Shown: piece by piece, positions 14,542-23,492 of the stretch
Layout of the letters: every line of letters begins with the position of its first letter
Position numbering within the stretch: position 1 is the first letter of the stretch
Assembly (NCBI GenBank): GCA_041180785.1
Contig: JBEGQV010000273.1
Span: 1-24,481, forward strand
Length of the DNA stretch: 24,481 nucleotides
Source of the DNA: Sandaracinomonas sp041180785
GTDB taxonomy: Bacteria; Bacteroidota; Bacteroidia; Cytophagales; Spirosomataceae
Direction: 5' to 3'
Made by a program: the position numbers and the translations under genes
The notes under the pieces: generated by a model
Databases searched by the model: none
The model's input: the letters and a program-made list of their open reading frames with translations, nothing else
Told to the model about the DNA's origin: nothing

Positions 14542-15536
14542 AATTCCATTCGAGCAAGTGGACTTACATCCTGTCCAGAGAAGTCTCCAACTAGGGCTTT
14601 GAAATGTCCGGCCATGGCAATCATGCCTGCATTATCAGTGCAATAAGAGAAAGCTGGAATAAATACTTCCCAATTTTCTTTTGCTCCAAGTTCTTGAAGT
14701 TTTGTTCGTAATCCTGAATTGGCTGAAACGCCACCTGCAATAGCAATTTGTGCGCAATTTTTCTCGCGCATGGCACGTTTTACTTTTTTAAGTAAAATTT
14801 CAATTAAGGTGTGCTGTACAGAAGCACAAATATCTGCTTTATTTTCTTCGATGAAATGTGGATTTTTTTGCACTTCTTTTTGTAAAAAATACAGAATAGC
14901 CGTTTTTATTCCAGAAAATGAATAATTCAAGCCAGGGATTTCGCCCATGGGGAATTTAAATTTGTGGGGATCTCCTTTTTTGGCAAGTTGATCGATTAAC
15001 GGTCCACCTGGGTAGGGCAATCCGATGAGTTTTGCCGTTTTATCAAAGGCTTCTCCTACGGCATCATCCAAGGTTTCTCCAATGATTTCCATCTGGGTTG
15101 GACTATTCACCCAAACCAATTGGGTATGACCGCCTGAAACGGTTAAACATAAAAAGGGAAATTGGGGCTTTGGGTCCTCAATAAAATGTGCCAATACATG
15201 CGCTTGCATGTGATTTACTTCCACTAATGGGATGTTGAGACTCAGTGCTAAGGCCTTGGCAAAGGAGGTTCCTACTAAAAGCGCACCTAATAATCCGGGT
15301 CCACGTGTAAAAGCAATCGCATTCAGTTGTTTTTTGCTTATATTTGCTTTTTGTAGGGCTTCTTCAACCACCGGAATGATTGCTTTTTGATGTTCCCTGC
15401 TAGCTAATTCGGGTACAACACCTCCCCATTGGGTGTGAATTAGTTGAGTTGAAATAATATTGGATTTCAATTCACCGTTAACCATAACGGCAGCAGACGT
15501 TTCATCACAAGAAGATTCAATGGCAAGAAGAATCAT
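14538..15536 (-). CDS. tsaD: tRNA N6-adenosine threonylcarbamoyltransferase
   Basis: TsaD transfers the threonylcarbamoyl group to A37 of ANN-decoding tRNAs (t6A), an essential cytoplasmic step done with TsaB and TsaE. The 332-residue protein has the whole ASKHA-fold signature: LAIESSCDETSAAV at 4-17, LVGTSFAKALAL, the metal-binding His109 and His113 in VNHMQAHVLAH, TVSGGHTQLVW at 132-142, GEAFDKTAKLIGLPYPGGP, the NYSFSGIKTA segment, and CTDNAGMIAMAG near the end. The ATG lies only 9 bases from the start of the divergent tamB gene, so the promoters of both must lie inside each other's coding sequence. Confidence 0.98.
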   Translation of the reverse strand: MILLAIESSCDETSAAVMVNGELKSNIISTQLIHTQWGGVVPELASREHQKAIIPVVEEALQKANISKKQLNAIAFTRGPGLLGALLVGTSFAKALALSLNIPLVEVNHMQAHVLAHFIEDPKPQFPFLCLTVSGGHTQLVWVNSPTQMEIIGETLDDAVGEAFDKTAKLIGLPYPGGPLIDQLAKKGDPHKFKFPMGEIPGLNYSFSGIKTAILYFLQKEVQKNPHFIEENKADICASVQHTLIEILLKKVKRAMREKNCAQIAIAGGVSANSGLRTKLQELGAKENWEVFIPAFSYCTDNAGMIAMAGHFKALVGDFSGQDVSPLARMEF

Positions 15537-15545
15537 TCGACAAAT

Positions 15546-18500
15546 ATGCTAAAATTTATCAAAATACTGGCGAAAACCTTTCTCTATTCTTTAGTGATTG
15601 TGTTTTTTTTGCTTTTTGGCATCACTGTCTTGCTAAAAGCCCCTGCCAATCAAACCCTTTTAGCACGGTATTTTTCTCCTAAAATTGAGCAGTCTATTGG
15701 TTATCCCTTGACTTTCGAGCGAATTCAATTTAAATTTTTTGATGAATTAAGTTTGTGGAATGTGCAAGTAAAAGATCCATGGGGAAAAGAAATGATCAAA
15801 ATTGAGCAGTTAGATGTAAATTTTAATTTGTCTGATTTATTGATGCATGGAAACAAACCAACAATGGAGTTTGCTCGATTGGTTAAGCCCAGGGTGCATT
15901 TGATTTTTGATAAAAAAGATGGAAAAATGAACATGGATGAATTTATTGTTCGTTTGACCAATTGGTTGAGTAACCCAAATACTCCTTCAACTTCACCGAG
16001 TGCCTTGTTTAAGATCAAGGAAGTAGATGTTCAAAATGGACAATTCTTATTAGATGATGATCAGGTGAAAAATGAATCGAGTCCGAAAAATTTTGATATT
16101 TCCCATTTTTCATTGGTTCAAATTAACTCTAAAGTCCATAATTTTTATGTCTTTGGAGATACTATCGCTTTACAAACCGAAGGATTTAGGGCCATTGACC
16201 CGATGACTAAATTTAAAGTTCATCGCTTGGATACCAAGTTTTTAATCTGTGAAAAGCAGATGCGATTTGATCAAGTGAGCTTGTTTTTTAATCAGTCGTG
16301 GATAGGCAATAAAGTGACCATGGATTATAAAAATTTCAAATCACTCAAGGATTGGAATCGTAACGTTTTCATGCGTGCAGATTTTAAAGGTGCAAAAGTG
16401 AGAGGAGAAGATTTGGGTCGGTTTGTAAATGCCATGTATGAGTATCCGGGTATCTATCGTTTACAAGGAAAATTGGCTGGAACAGTTACCCAATTAGCTT
16501 TACATAAATTTTCATTGGGTTTTGGTCAAAAAAGTCTTTTAAGGGGTGATTTTTCTTTCAAGGGACTACCAAAAATTGATCAAACAGTGATGAAATTTTC
16601 CATGGGTTCTTCCGTTTTTCAACCAAATGATCTGGCCATTTTTATTTCTGCTGCTGCGGCTCAAAAAATGAAAATATTAGGCCCAGTTAATTTTACAGGT
16701 AATTTTTCTGGAACCAATAAAGATTTTACCACGAGTGGAATTTTACGCACGGGACTTGGAATCATTGATGCCAAAGTGAAGATGTCCTTAAAGGATTCGA
16801 TGTCGATTTCTGCCTATGATGGGAACTTGAATTTGAAAAAATTCAAATTGGGGAAGCTGCTTGATTTACAAAATTATCTGGGTACGATTGATTTAAATGG
16901 TCATATCAGGGGAACTGGTTTTTCCAATAAATCTGCAAAAGTTGATTTTGATGGATTGATCTCCGAAATTAATTTTCATAATTATGCCTACAAACGCGTT
17001 TCTTTAAAAGGTAATTTGCAAAAGCAGTTATTTAAAGGGATCGTATCCGTGAAAGACAGCAACCTCATTGCCAACATGATTGGCGAAATAAATTTAAGAG
17101 GTAAAAAAGCACATTATCAATTAAACGGAATCATAAATCGGGCAGATTTAATGGCGATAAAATGGATGCCGGATCCCTTGAAAATTTCTTCTGAATTTGA
17201 GGTTGATTTATTGATGAATGATTTGGATGATTTGGAAGGAAAAGCAGCATTAAGTGAAATAATTTTATCAAAACCAGGAATCGAAGACCTTCCTGTTCGC
17301 TTGTGTTCATTTCAAGCAGATTTGTCAAATCCACTAAAAAGGTCGTATAAACTTAATTCTGATTTGGTCTCTGCTGAATTGAATGGTTCTTTTTTGCCAA
17401 GTAATTTGCAGGCTGATTTTGAACAATTGTTACATGAATTAGGCTTGTATTTTAAGCAAAATCAATTGGAAAGATTGGCTTATTATGCGGAAAACAAACC
17501 AATGACTCATCAAAAATATCAGTCTGATTTTACAGTCACTTTTCATGAGCCTAAACCTTTGTTGAGCAGATGGTTTCCTAGTTTTGAAATGTCGAGAAAT
17601 ACTGTTTTTTTCGGCAACATCAACAGTGCACGGTCATATCAAGTAAGTTTAGAGAGTTATCCCGATACGCTGGTTTTTGGAAATTATAAATTTTATCAAT
17701 CGATTTTTTCGCTTCAAAGTTCTAAGTTTTTAGGCTCTCCTGAATTGTCTAGTTCATTGGTGTTTCAATCAAGAAAACAGCAATTGAATTTTTTAGCTCC
17801 TACCGAATTATTAAAAGTGGATGCCCTGTGGGATCAGGATCGTATTCATTTTAATTTTGATTTTAAACAGCAAGGGGAAGATAATTCAGCACATTTGGCA
17901 GGAGTTTGGAAATTTGAAAATGAAGGTTTTGGCCTGAAATTTAAAGATTCTTATTTTCGAATATTAGGACAAGACTGGGCTATAGATACCAGAAATCAAA
18001 TTGGTTTGATGGGCAAGGATTGGAAAGCTGAAAATTTATATTTAACCAATCAAGATCAATTGATTGCCATGAATGGAAGTCTGTCCAAAGATTCATCTGC
18101 CATCCTAAGTTTAAAAGCTGAAAATTTCCAATTGGCTACGCTCGGACCACTATTTAGTGTGAAGTCAAATGGAATTTTGAATGCCGAATTGAATTTGAAA
18201 AACTGGTACCAAAATTCAGAAATTGATTCTTGGCTAAAAATTGATTCCTTGTATTTGGGTAAAGTATTCATTGGCAATGTGCAAGGATTAGGTAATTTTT
18301 CCTCTGCATTAAATGCTATGGATTTGGATTTAACTGTTAATCGTTTAGATGAAAACATTTTGACAATCAACGGACTGTATAGACCCGCTGCCGAGGAACA
18401 AAAATTAGACCTTATGGCCGATTTAAACAAAACAGATTTGAAAATATTGGAACCTTTTACCAAAGGAGTATTCTCCAATTTTTCGGGTGATGCGGTCGGT

Positions 18501-20021
18501 AAATTGCAGATTAAAGGCCACTTCCGCGAACCAGAAGTAGAAGGGAAAATTGTTATCAATAAAGGGGCAGTTACCTTTGATTATTTGAATACGCAGGTTG
18601 CTGTATCTGATACGGTTCAGTTTTTACCACGAAAAATTTTGGCTAAAAATTGGACAGCTAAAGATGCAGATGGCAACCAAGCTAAATTAAATGTGGAAGT
18701 AAATTTTCCGAAAGGAAAAGAGTTTGATTTGGATGTACGGGCCGACTTAAGTCGATACAAAATTTTAAATACCAAACGAAATTCGAGTTCTATTTATTAC
18801 GGATTAGGATATGGCTCAGGCCCCATGCGTGTCTCTGGTACCTTGAAAAATTTATTGATTTTTGCAGATTTGAAAACAGAAAAGGGTTCTCGTCTATACA
18901 TTCCTTTAGACCGAGATTATGGATCAAATACAACAGAAGACTACCATTTATTTAGCAAATACCTACAGCAAGAAAATGCCATTGGACAATCCGAACAGGT
19001 AGCCAATAAACTGAATGAAGATGGCATCACATTAGATTTAAATTTGAAAGTTACGCCTGAGGCATATGGGGAAGTACTGTTTGATTCGCAAAAAGGCGAC
19101 CTCATGCGTGTGTATGGAAATGGACAGTTAAAAATGACGCTCGATAAAAAAGGTAAATTTTTAATGAATGGTGATTATGCAATCGAGCAAGGAGATTATA
19201 CTTTTTCTTTACAAAATATCATCAATAAAAAATTCAACATTGAGCGAAATTCAAAAATTTCTTGGACAGGCGATCCACTCGATGCCAAGGTTGATATTAA
19301 GGCCGTTTACACCCAATATGCTTCCCTATTTCCGATACTCCTAGATACAACCAACAAGAGTAAATTGCCTGAATACAAAAAAAGATATCCAGTGGATGTT
19401 GCAATTTTATTGAAAAATAGATTGTTAAGTCCGGATGTGAATTTTGATATCAATATTCGTGATTACCCGAAAGATGTTGCCTTTAATGGCTCTGTAACTG
19501 CCTTTGCAAACCGTATTAAAACAGATGAGCAAGAACTTACAAAACAGGTAAGTAATGTCTTGTTATTTGGTCAATTGGCCTCTCCATTCGGAGCATCGGG
19601 ATTAACACTCGGAAACTTAATGGGTAATTTCACTGAAATGCTCTCCAATCAATTAGGCAACTTAGCCTCTAAAATTGATAAGGATTTGAATGTAGATGTC
19701 TATTTAGGTGGAGGTACTTTTGGAACAGATTTATTATCGAATTTACAATTACGTGCATCCTACAATTTGAATGATCGATTGCGGGTTACTCGAAGTGGAG
19801 GATTTACAGATGCCCGGAACCAAGCAAGTCCCCAAATGCTGATTGGCGACTGGTCAATGGAGTGGTTTGCCAATAAGGAAGGCAGCGTTCGTCTAAAAGC
19901 CTATAACCGAAATGTACAAACTACTTTGGCGGGGTCCTTAAACTCCTACCAAATCAATCAAACTTTCGGTGCTTCCATTTTGTTTCAACGAAATTTTAAT
20001 AAGTTTTTTTGGCAAAAATAA
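15546..20021 (+). CDS. tamB: TamB-like translocation and assembly module protein
   Basis: The 1491-residue product has one N-terminal membrane helix (about residues 3-29) with a short cytoplasmic tip. A very long periplasmic region follows, with repeated short beta-strand units (patterns like LNLKNWY, GKLQIKGHFREPEVEGKIVINKG and VRADLSRYK). This is the AsmA/TamB architecture: a hydrophobic groove spanning the periplasm, used in outer-membrane protein assembly and phospholipid transport. The C-terminal DUF490/TamB domain covers roughly 1050-1480, with KGDLMRVYGNGQLKMTL, GDYAIEQGDYTFSLQN and a glycine-rich stretch QLASPFGASGLTLGNLMGNF. It ends with an aromatic-rich tail (FQRNFNKFFWQK). Length fits Bacteroidota TamB. 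It is divergent from tsaD with a 9-base gap, a neighbourhood I believe recurs in the phylum. A partner TamA-like barrel is not in the window. Confidence 0.92.
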   Translation: MLKFIKILAKTFLYSLVIVFFLLFGITVLLKAPANQTLLARYFSPKIEQSIGYPLTFERIQFKFFDELSLWNVQVKDPWGKEMIKIEQLDVNFNLSDLLMHGNKPTMEFARLVKPRVHLIFDKKDGKMNMDEFIVRLTNWLSNPNTPSTSPSALFKIKEVDVQNGQFLLDDDQVKNESSPKNFDISHFSLVQINSKVHNFYVFGDTIALQTEGFRAIDPMTKFKVHRLDTKFLICEKQMRFDQVSLFFNQSWIGNKVTMDYKNFKSLKDWNRNVFMRADFKGAKVRGEDLGRFVNAMYEYPGIYRLQGKLAGTVTQLALHKFSLGFGQKSLLRGDFSFKGLPKIDQTVMKFSMGSSVFQPNDLAIFISAAAAQKMKILGPVNFTGNFSGTNKDFTTSGILRTGLGIIDAKVKMSLKDSMSISAYDGNLNLKKFKLGKLLDLQNYLGTIDLNGHIRGTGFSNKSAKVDFDGLISEINFHNYAYKRVSLKGNLQKQLFKGIVSVKDSNLIANMIGEINLRGKKAHYQLNGIINRADLMAIKWMPDPLKISSEFEVDLLMNDLDDLEGKAALSEIILSKPGIEDLPVRLCSFQADLSNPLKRSYKLNSDLVSAELNGSFLPSNLQADFEQLLHELGLYFKQNQLERLAYYAENKPMTHQKYQSDFTVTFHEPKPLLSRWFPSFEMSRNTVFFGNINSARSYQVSLESYPDTLVFGNYKFYQSIFSLQSSKFLGSPELSSSLVFQSRKQQLNFLAPTELLKVDALWDQDRIHFNFDFKQQGEDNSAHLAGVWKFENEGFGLKFKDSYFRILGQDWAIDTRNQIGLMGKDWKAENLYLTNQDQLIAMNGSLSKDSSAILSLKAENFQLATLGPLFSVKSNGILNAELNLKNWYQNSEIDSWLKIDSLYLGKVFIGNVQGLGNFSSALNAMDLDLTVNRLDENILTINGLYRPAAEEQKLDLMADLNKTDLKILEPFTKGVFSNFSGDAVGKLQIKGHFREPEVEGKIVINKGAVTFDYLNTQVAVSDTVQFLPRKILAKNWTAKDADGNQAKLNVEVNFPKGKEFDLDVRADLSRYKILNTKRNSSSIYYGLGYGSGPMRVSGTLKNLLIFADLKTEKGSRLYIPLDRDYGSNTTEDYHLFSKYLQQENAIGQSEQVANKLNEDGITLDLNLKVTPEAYGEVLFDSQKGDLMRVYGNGQLKMTLDKKGKFLMNGDYAIEQGDYTFSLQNIINKKFNIERNSKISWTGDPLDAKVDIKAVYTQYASLFPILLDTTNKSKLPEYKKRYPVDVAILLKNRLLSPDVNFDINIRDYPKDVAFNGSVTAFANRIKTDEQELTKQVSNVLLFGQLASPFGASGLTLGNLMGNFTEMLSNQLGNLASKIDKDLNVDVYLGGGTFGTDLLSNLQLRASYNLNDRLRVTRSGGFTDARNQASPQMLIGDWSMEWFANKEGSVRLKAYNRNVQTTLAGSLNSYQINQTFGASILFQRNFNKFFWQK

Positions 20022-20046
20022 ATAGGGTTTCCTCCCTAAAATTTCG

Positions 20047-20054
20047 TATTTTTG
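20047..20054 (+). promoter_or_regulatory. Candidate -7 box for ileS
   Basis: TATTTTTG matches TAnnTTTG exactly in the 70-base gap between tamB and ileS, 37 bases before the GTG start. No TTG lies at the normal -33 spacing, so the call rests on the -7 element and position alone. Confidence 0.4.
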
Positions 20055-20091
20055 ACTCAATTTTTGCCCAGTACATTAAAAAATTTAGAAA

Positions 20092-23000
20092 GTGAGTTTT
20101 AAGGAATACAAAAATCTTGATTACGCCCAGGTAGCGGATGAAATTTTATCATTTTGGAAATCGAATGAAATTTTCGAAAAATCCATTTCATCAAGAGAAG
20201 GCCATCCCACCTTTACCTTTTTTGAAGGTCCTCCTTCAGCAAATGGAACACCGGGTATTCACCACGTTATGGCGCGTGCTATCAAAGATATTTTTTGTAG
20301 ATATCAAACCTTAAAAGGCAAACAGGTAAAACGCAAGGGTGGCTGGGATACACACGGGTTGCCGGTTGAATTACAAGTTGAAAAAGAATTAGGAATTACC
20401 AAAGAGGATATTGGAAAGTCGATTTCTGTTGAAGAGTATAATCAAAAATGCCGTGAAACGGTCATGAAATTTACGGATCAATGGAATGATTTGACAGAAA
20501 AAATGGGCTATTGGGTCGATTTAGAAAATCCATATGTAACCTATCATGCTTCGTATATTGAAAGTATTTGGAACCTCTTAAAACGACTTTATGAGAAAGG
20601 TTTGTTGTACAAGGGCTATACCATTCAACCCTATTCTCCTGCTGCAGGAACGGGGCTTTCTTCGCATGAATTGAACCAGCCGGGTTGTTACCGCGATGTA
20701 AAAGATACTTCATTGACGGCTCAGTTTAAGGTGATTAAAAATGATCAATCAGCCTTTTTGTTTGAGGCATCCGAGGGTGATGTATATGTGTTGGCCTGGA
20801 CGACTACGCCTTGGACCTTGCCTTCCAACTCGGCTTTAACAGCTGGGAAAAACATTGAATACGTTTTGGTGAAAACCTTTAATCCCTATACGTATTTACC
20901 GGTAAATGTGGTGTTGGCAAAGGATTTACTCAAGGGATATTTTAAGCAAGAAGCCGAAAACGGAGACTTCGCAGCCTATTCGGCTGCGGAAAAAAAGCCA
21001 CAGGCGATTCCTTTCCAAATCTTAACATCCTTTAAAGGTAGTACGCTTGAAGGTGTTGAATACGAACAATTAATGCCGTATGTGCAACCTGATGCCCCAG
21101 CGTTTCGTGTTATTTTGGGTGACTTTGTTACCACCGAAGATGGAACGGGAATCGTACATACTGCTCCAACATTTGGTGCAGACGACTTTCGTGTGGCACA
21201 ACAAAACGGAATCCCAGCAATTGTTGTGAAAGATTCGATGGGTAAAGAAGTTCCATTAGTCAATCGACAAGGTAGATTTGTTGCTGAAGTAACAGACTAT
21301 GCGCTCGAGCCCGTTAAAGAAGCTTATTTGACCGAGGAAGAGAAGGAAGAAGCTACAATAAAACAAGGTCGAGATAAGTATTTATCCGTTGATGAGCGCA
21401 TTGCGATTCAATTAAAAACGGAGAATAAGGCCTTTAATGTGCAGAAATTTGATCACCCGTATCCGCATTGTTGGAGAACGGATAAGCCAGTCTTGTATTA
21501 TCCGTTGGATTCTTGGTTTATTAAGACAACCGCCGTAAAAGATAAATTAATTGCGCTCAACAAGACCATTCAATGGAAACCTGAATCGACAGGAACGGGT
21601 CGTTTTGGAAATTGGTTAGAAAACTTGGTTGATTGGAATTTGTCTCGTTCTCGTTATTGGGGTACTCCATTGCCAATCTGGAGAACGGAAGATGCTGCTG
21701 AAGAAGTGTGTATAGGTTCCATCGAGGAATTAGTCGTCGGTTTGAAGGCCGCATTAGTTTCAGGGAAATTATCTGCTCAACAAGCAGCTGGAAATGAAGC
21801 ATTTCTTAAGGCAGTTGAAGAAGGAAAGGCAGATTTGCACCGTCCGTATGTTGACGATATATTTCTCGTGAGTTCTACCGGACAAATCATGCAGCGTGAA
21901 TCGGATTTGATTGACGTATGGTTTGATTCAGGCGCCATGCCATTTGCCCAATGGCATTACCCTTTTGAAAATAAAGAAATATTTGAAAAAAGTTACCCAG
22001 CTGATTTTATTTCAGAGGGTGTCGACCAAACGAGAGGTTGGTTCTTCACTTTACATGCCATTTCGAGCATGGTGGAAGATTCTGTCGCGTTTAAAAATGT
22101 AGTTTCAACCGGATTAGTTTTAGATAAAAATGGCAATAAAATGTCCAAGCGATTGGGCAATGCGATTGATCCATTTGATACCTTAAAAAAATATGGTGCC
22201 GACCCTACTCGTTGGTACATGATTACCAATGCACAGCCTTGGGATAACTTAAAGTTTGATTTGGCAGGTATTACCGAAGTGCGAAATAAGTTTTTTGGTA
22301 CCTTAACCAATACCTATAATTTCTTTGCACTTTATGCCAATTTAGATGGTTTTGATCCCAAACAATTTGGTGCATTAAAGGAAGCTAGCTTAACCGAGTT
22401 AGATCGTTGGGTATTGTCGAAATTGATGACCCTAATTGCCGAAGTTGATGAGGCTTATGCGCAATATGAGCCTACGAAAGCAGGTCGTGCAATTCAAGAT
22501 TTTGTATGTGATCATTTGTCGAACTGGTACGTCCGTTTATCAAGACGTCGCTTCTGGAATCCTGAAACAGCATCTCAAGGATTTAGTGCCGACAAGCAAG
22601 CAGCTTATCAGACCTTGTTTACTTGTTTAGAAGCGGTAGCTCAATTGATGTCACCCATTGCACCATTTTATGGGGAATGGTTATACAAGAACTTGACAAA
22701 TCAAGAATCCGTTCATCTTTCTGATTTTGTTCAAGTAAACAAAAATTTGCAGAATGAATCATTAGAGCAGTCGATGGAGCTGGCACAACGCATTTGTTCT
22801 TTAGTACATTCGCTACGAAAAACGCATAAATTAAAAGTTAGACAACCTTTGGCACAGGTCTTAGTACCTATCTTGAATGAACAAACTCGCGAGCAGATTC
22901 GTCGAGTGGATGGATTGATCAAGACCGAGGTAAATGTGAAAGAGGTAAATTATTTAGATGATGCTTCGGGGGTATTAAGTAAAAAAGTAAAACCAAATTT

Positions 23001-23487
23001 TAAGGCATTAGGACCTAAATTTGGAAAAGATATGAAGCAAGTGGCTGATTTGATTTCTCAAATGGATGCAGCTACCTTAGCAACATTAGAAGCAGAGTCA
23101 AGCGTTCAGATCAATGGTTTTGAGATTGGTTTGTCGGAAGTTGAAATCATGACAGAAGATATGCCAGGATATTTGACTGCCTCAGAAGGAGGATTAACCA
23201 TTGCCTTGGATAATACCTTAAGTCCGGAATTAGTTCGTGAAGGAATGGCCAGAGAATTTGTCAACCGTATTCAGAATTTGCGAAAAGATTCAGGATTTGA
23301 AGTAACCGATAAAATTAACATTGTGATTCAATCGGGCTTAGTAACTTGGGAAGAGAGTATTCAAGAATTTAAGGAATATATTTCGCAAGAAGTACAAGCA
23401 CTTGACATCAGCTGGAAACAAGAAGTGTTACAGGGGTCTGAAATTTCGATTGACGAAGATGTGCTTATTGTAAAAATTTCTAAATAG
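20092..23487 (+). CDS. ileS: Isoleucyl-tRNA synthetase, IleRS2 type with swapped HIGH motif
   Basis: This class I synthetase charges tRNA-Ile with isoleucine in the cytoplasm. The 1131-residue length exceeds the 939 residues of E. coli IleRS and fits the long IleRS2/eukaryote-like clade. The start is GTG: an in-frame TAG lies six bases upstream and no ATG precedes the conserved N-terminus (SFKEYKNLDYAQVADEILSF). The catalytic domain has PPSANGTPGIHHVMARAIKD; the usual HIGH tetrapeptide reads GIHH at residues 55-58. KMSKR is at 683-687 in place of KMSKS. The editing domain includes VYVLAWTTTPWTLPSNSAL and DGTGIVHTAPTFGADDF. The C-terminal part lacks the zinc-binding cysteines seen in E. coli-type IleRS. 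Such GIHH/KMSKR IleRS2 enzymes are linked to mupirocin resistance. The gene ends five bases before an MBOAT gene. Confidence 0.97.
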   Translation: MSFKEYKNLDYAQVADEILSFWKSNEIFEKSISSREGHPTFTFFEGPPSANGTPGIHHVMARAIKDIFCRYQTLKGKQVKRKGGWDTHGLPVELQVEKELGITKEDIGKSISVEEYNQKCRETVMKFTDQWNDLTEKMGYWVDLENPYVTYHASYIESIWNLLKRLYEKGLLYKGYTIQPYSPAAGTGLSSHELNQPGCYRDVKDTSLTAQFKVIKNDQSAFLFEASEGDVYVLAWTTTPWTLPSNSALTAGKNIEYVLVKTFNPYTYLPVNVVLAKDLLKGYFKQEAENGDFAAYSAAEKKPQAIPFQILTSFKGSTLEGVEYEQLMPYVQPDAPAFRVILGDFVTTEDGTGIVHTAPTFGADDFRVAQQNGIPAIVVKDSMGKEVPLVNRQGRFVAEVTDYALEPVKEAYLTEEEKEEATIKQGRDKYLSVDERIAIQLKTENKAFNVQKFDHPYPHCWRTDKPVLYYPLDSWFIKTTAVKDKLIALNKTIQWKPESTGTGRFGNWLENLVDWNLSRSRYWGTPLPIWRTEDAAEEVCIGSIEELVVGLKAALVSGKLSAQQAAGNEAFLKAVEEGKADLHRPYVDDIFLVSSTGQIMQRESDLIDVWFDSGAMPFAQWHYPFENKEIFEKSYPADFISEGVDQTRGWFFTLHAISSMVEDSVAFKNVVSTGLVLDKNGNKMSKRLGNAIDPFDTLKKYGADPTRWYMITNAQPWDNLKFDLAGITEVRNKFFGTLTNTYNFFALYANLDGFDPKQFGALKEASLTELDRWVLSKLMTLIAEVDEAYAQYEPTKAGRAIQDFVCDHLSNWYVRLSRRRFWNPETASQGFSADKQAAYQTLFTCLEAVAQLMSPIAPFYGEWLYKNLTNQESVHLSDFVQVNKNLQNESLEQSMELAQRICSLVHSLRKTHKLKVRQPLAQVLVPILNEQTREQIRRVDGLIKTEVNVKEVNYLDDASGVLSKKVKPNFKALGPKFGKDMKQVADLISQMDAATLATLEAESSVQINGFEIGLSEVEIMTEDMPGYLTASEGGLTIALDNTLSPELVREGMAREFVNRIQNLRKDSGFEVTDKINIVIQSGLVTWEESIQEFKEYISQEVQALDISWKQEVLQGSEISIDEDVLIVKISK

Positions 23488-23492
23488 CAAAC

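Noticed and set aside
18056..18559. 167-codon - strand ORF inside tamB
   Set aside because: Antisense shadow of a continuous, well-supported TamB frame; composition unlike a real protein.
20023..20038. TAGGG-N6-CCCTA hairpin after tamB as a terminator
   Set aside because: Only a 5-bp stem and no T run directly after it; too weak to call, though it could contribute to 3' end formation.
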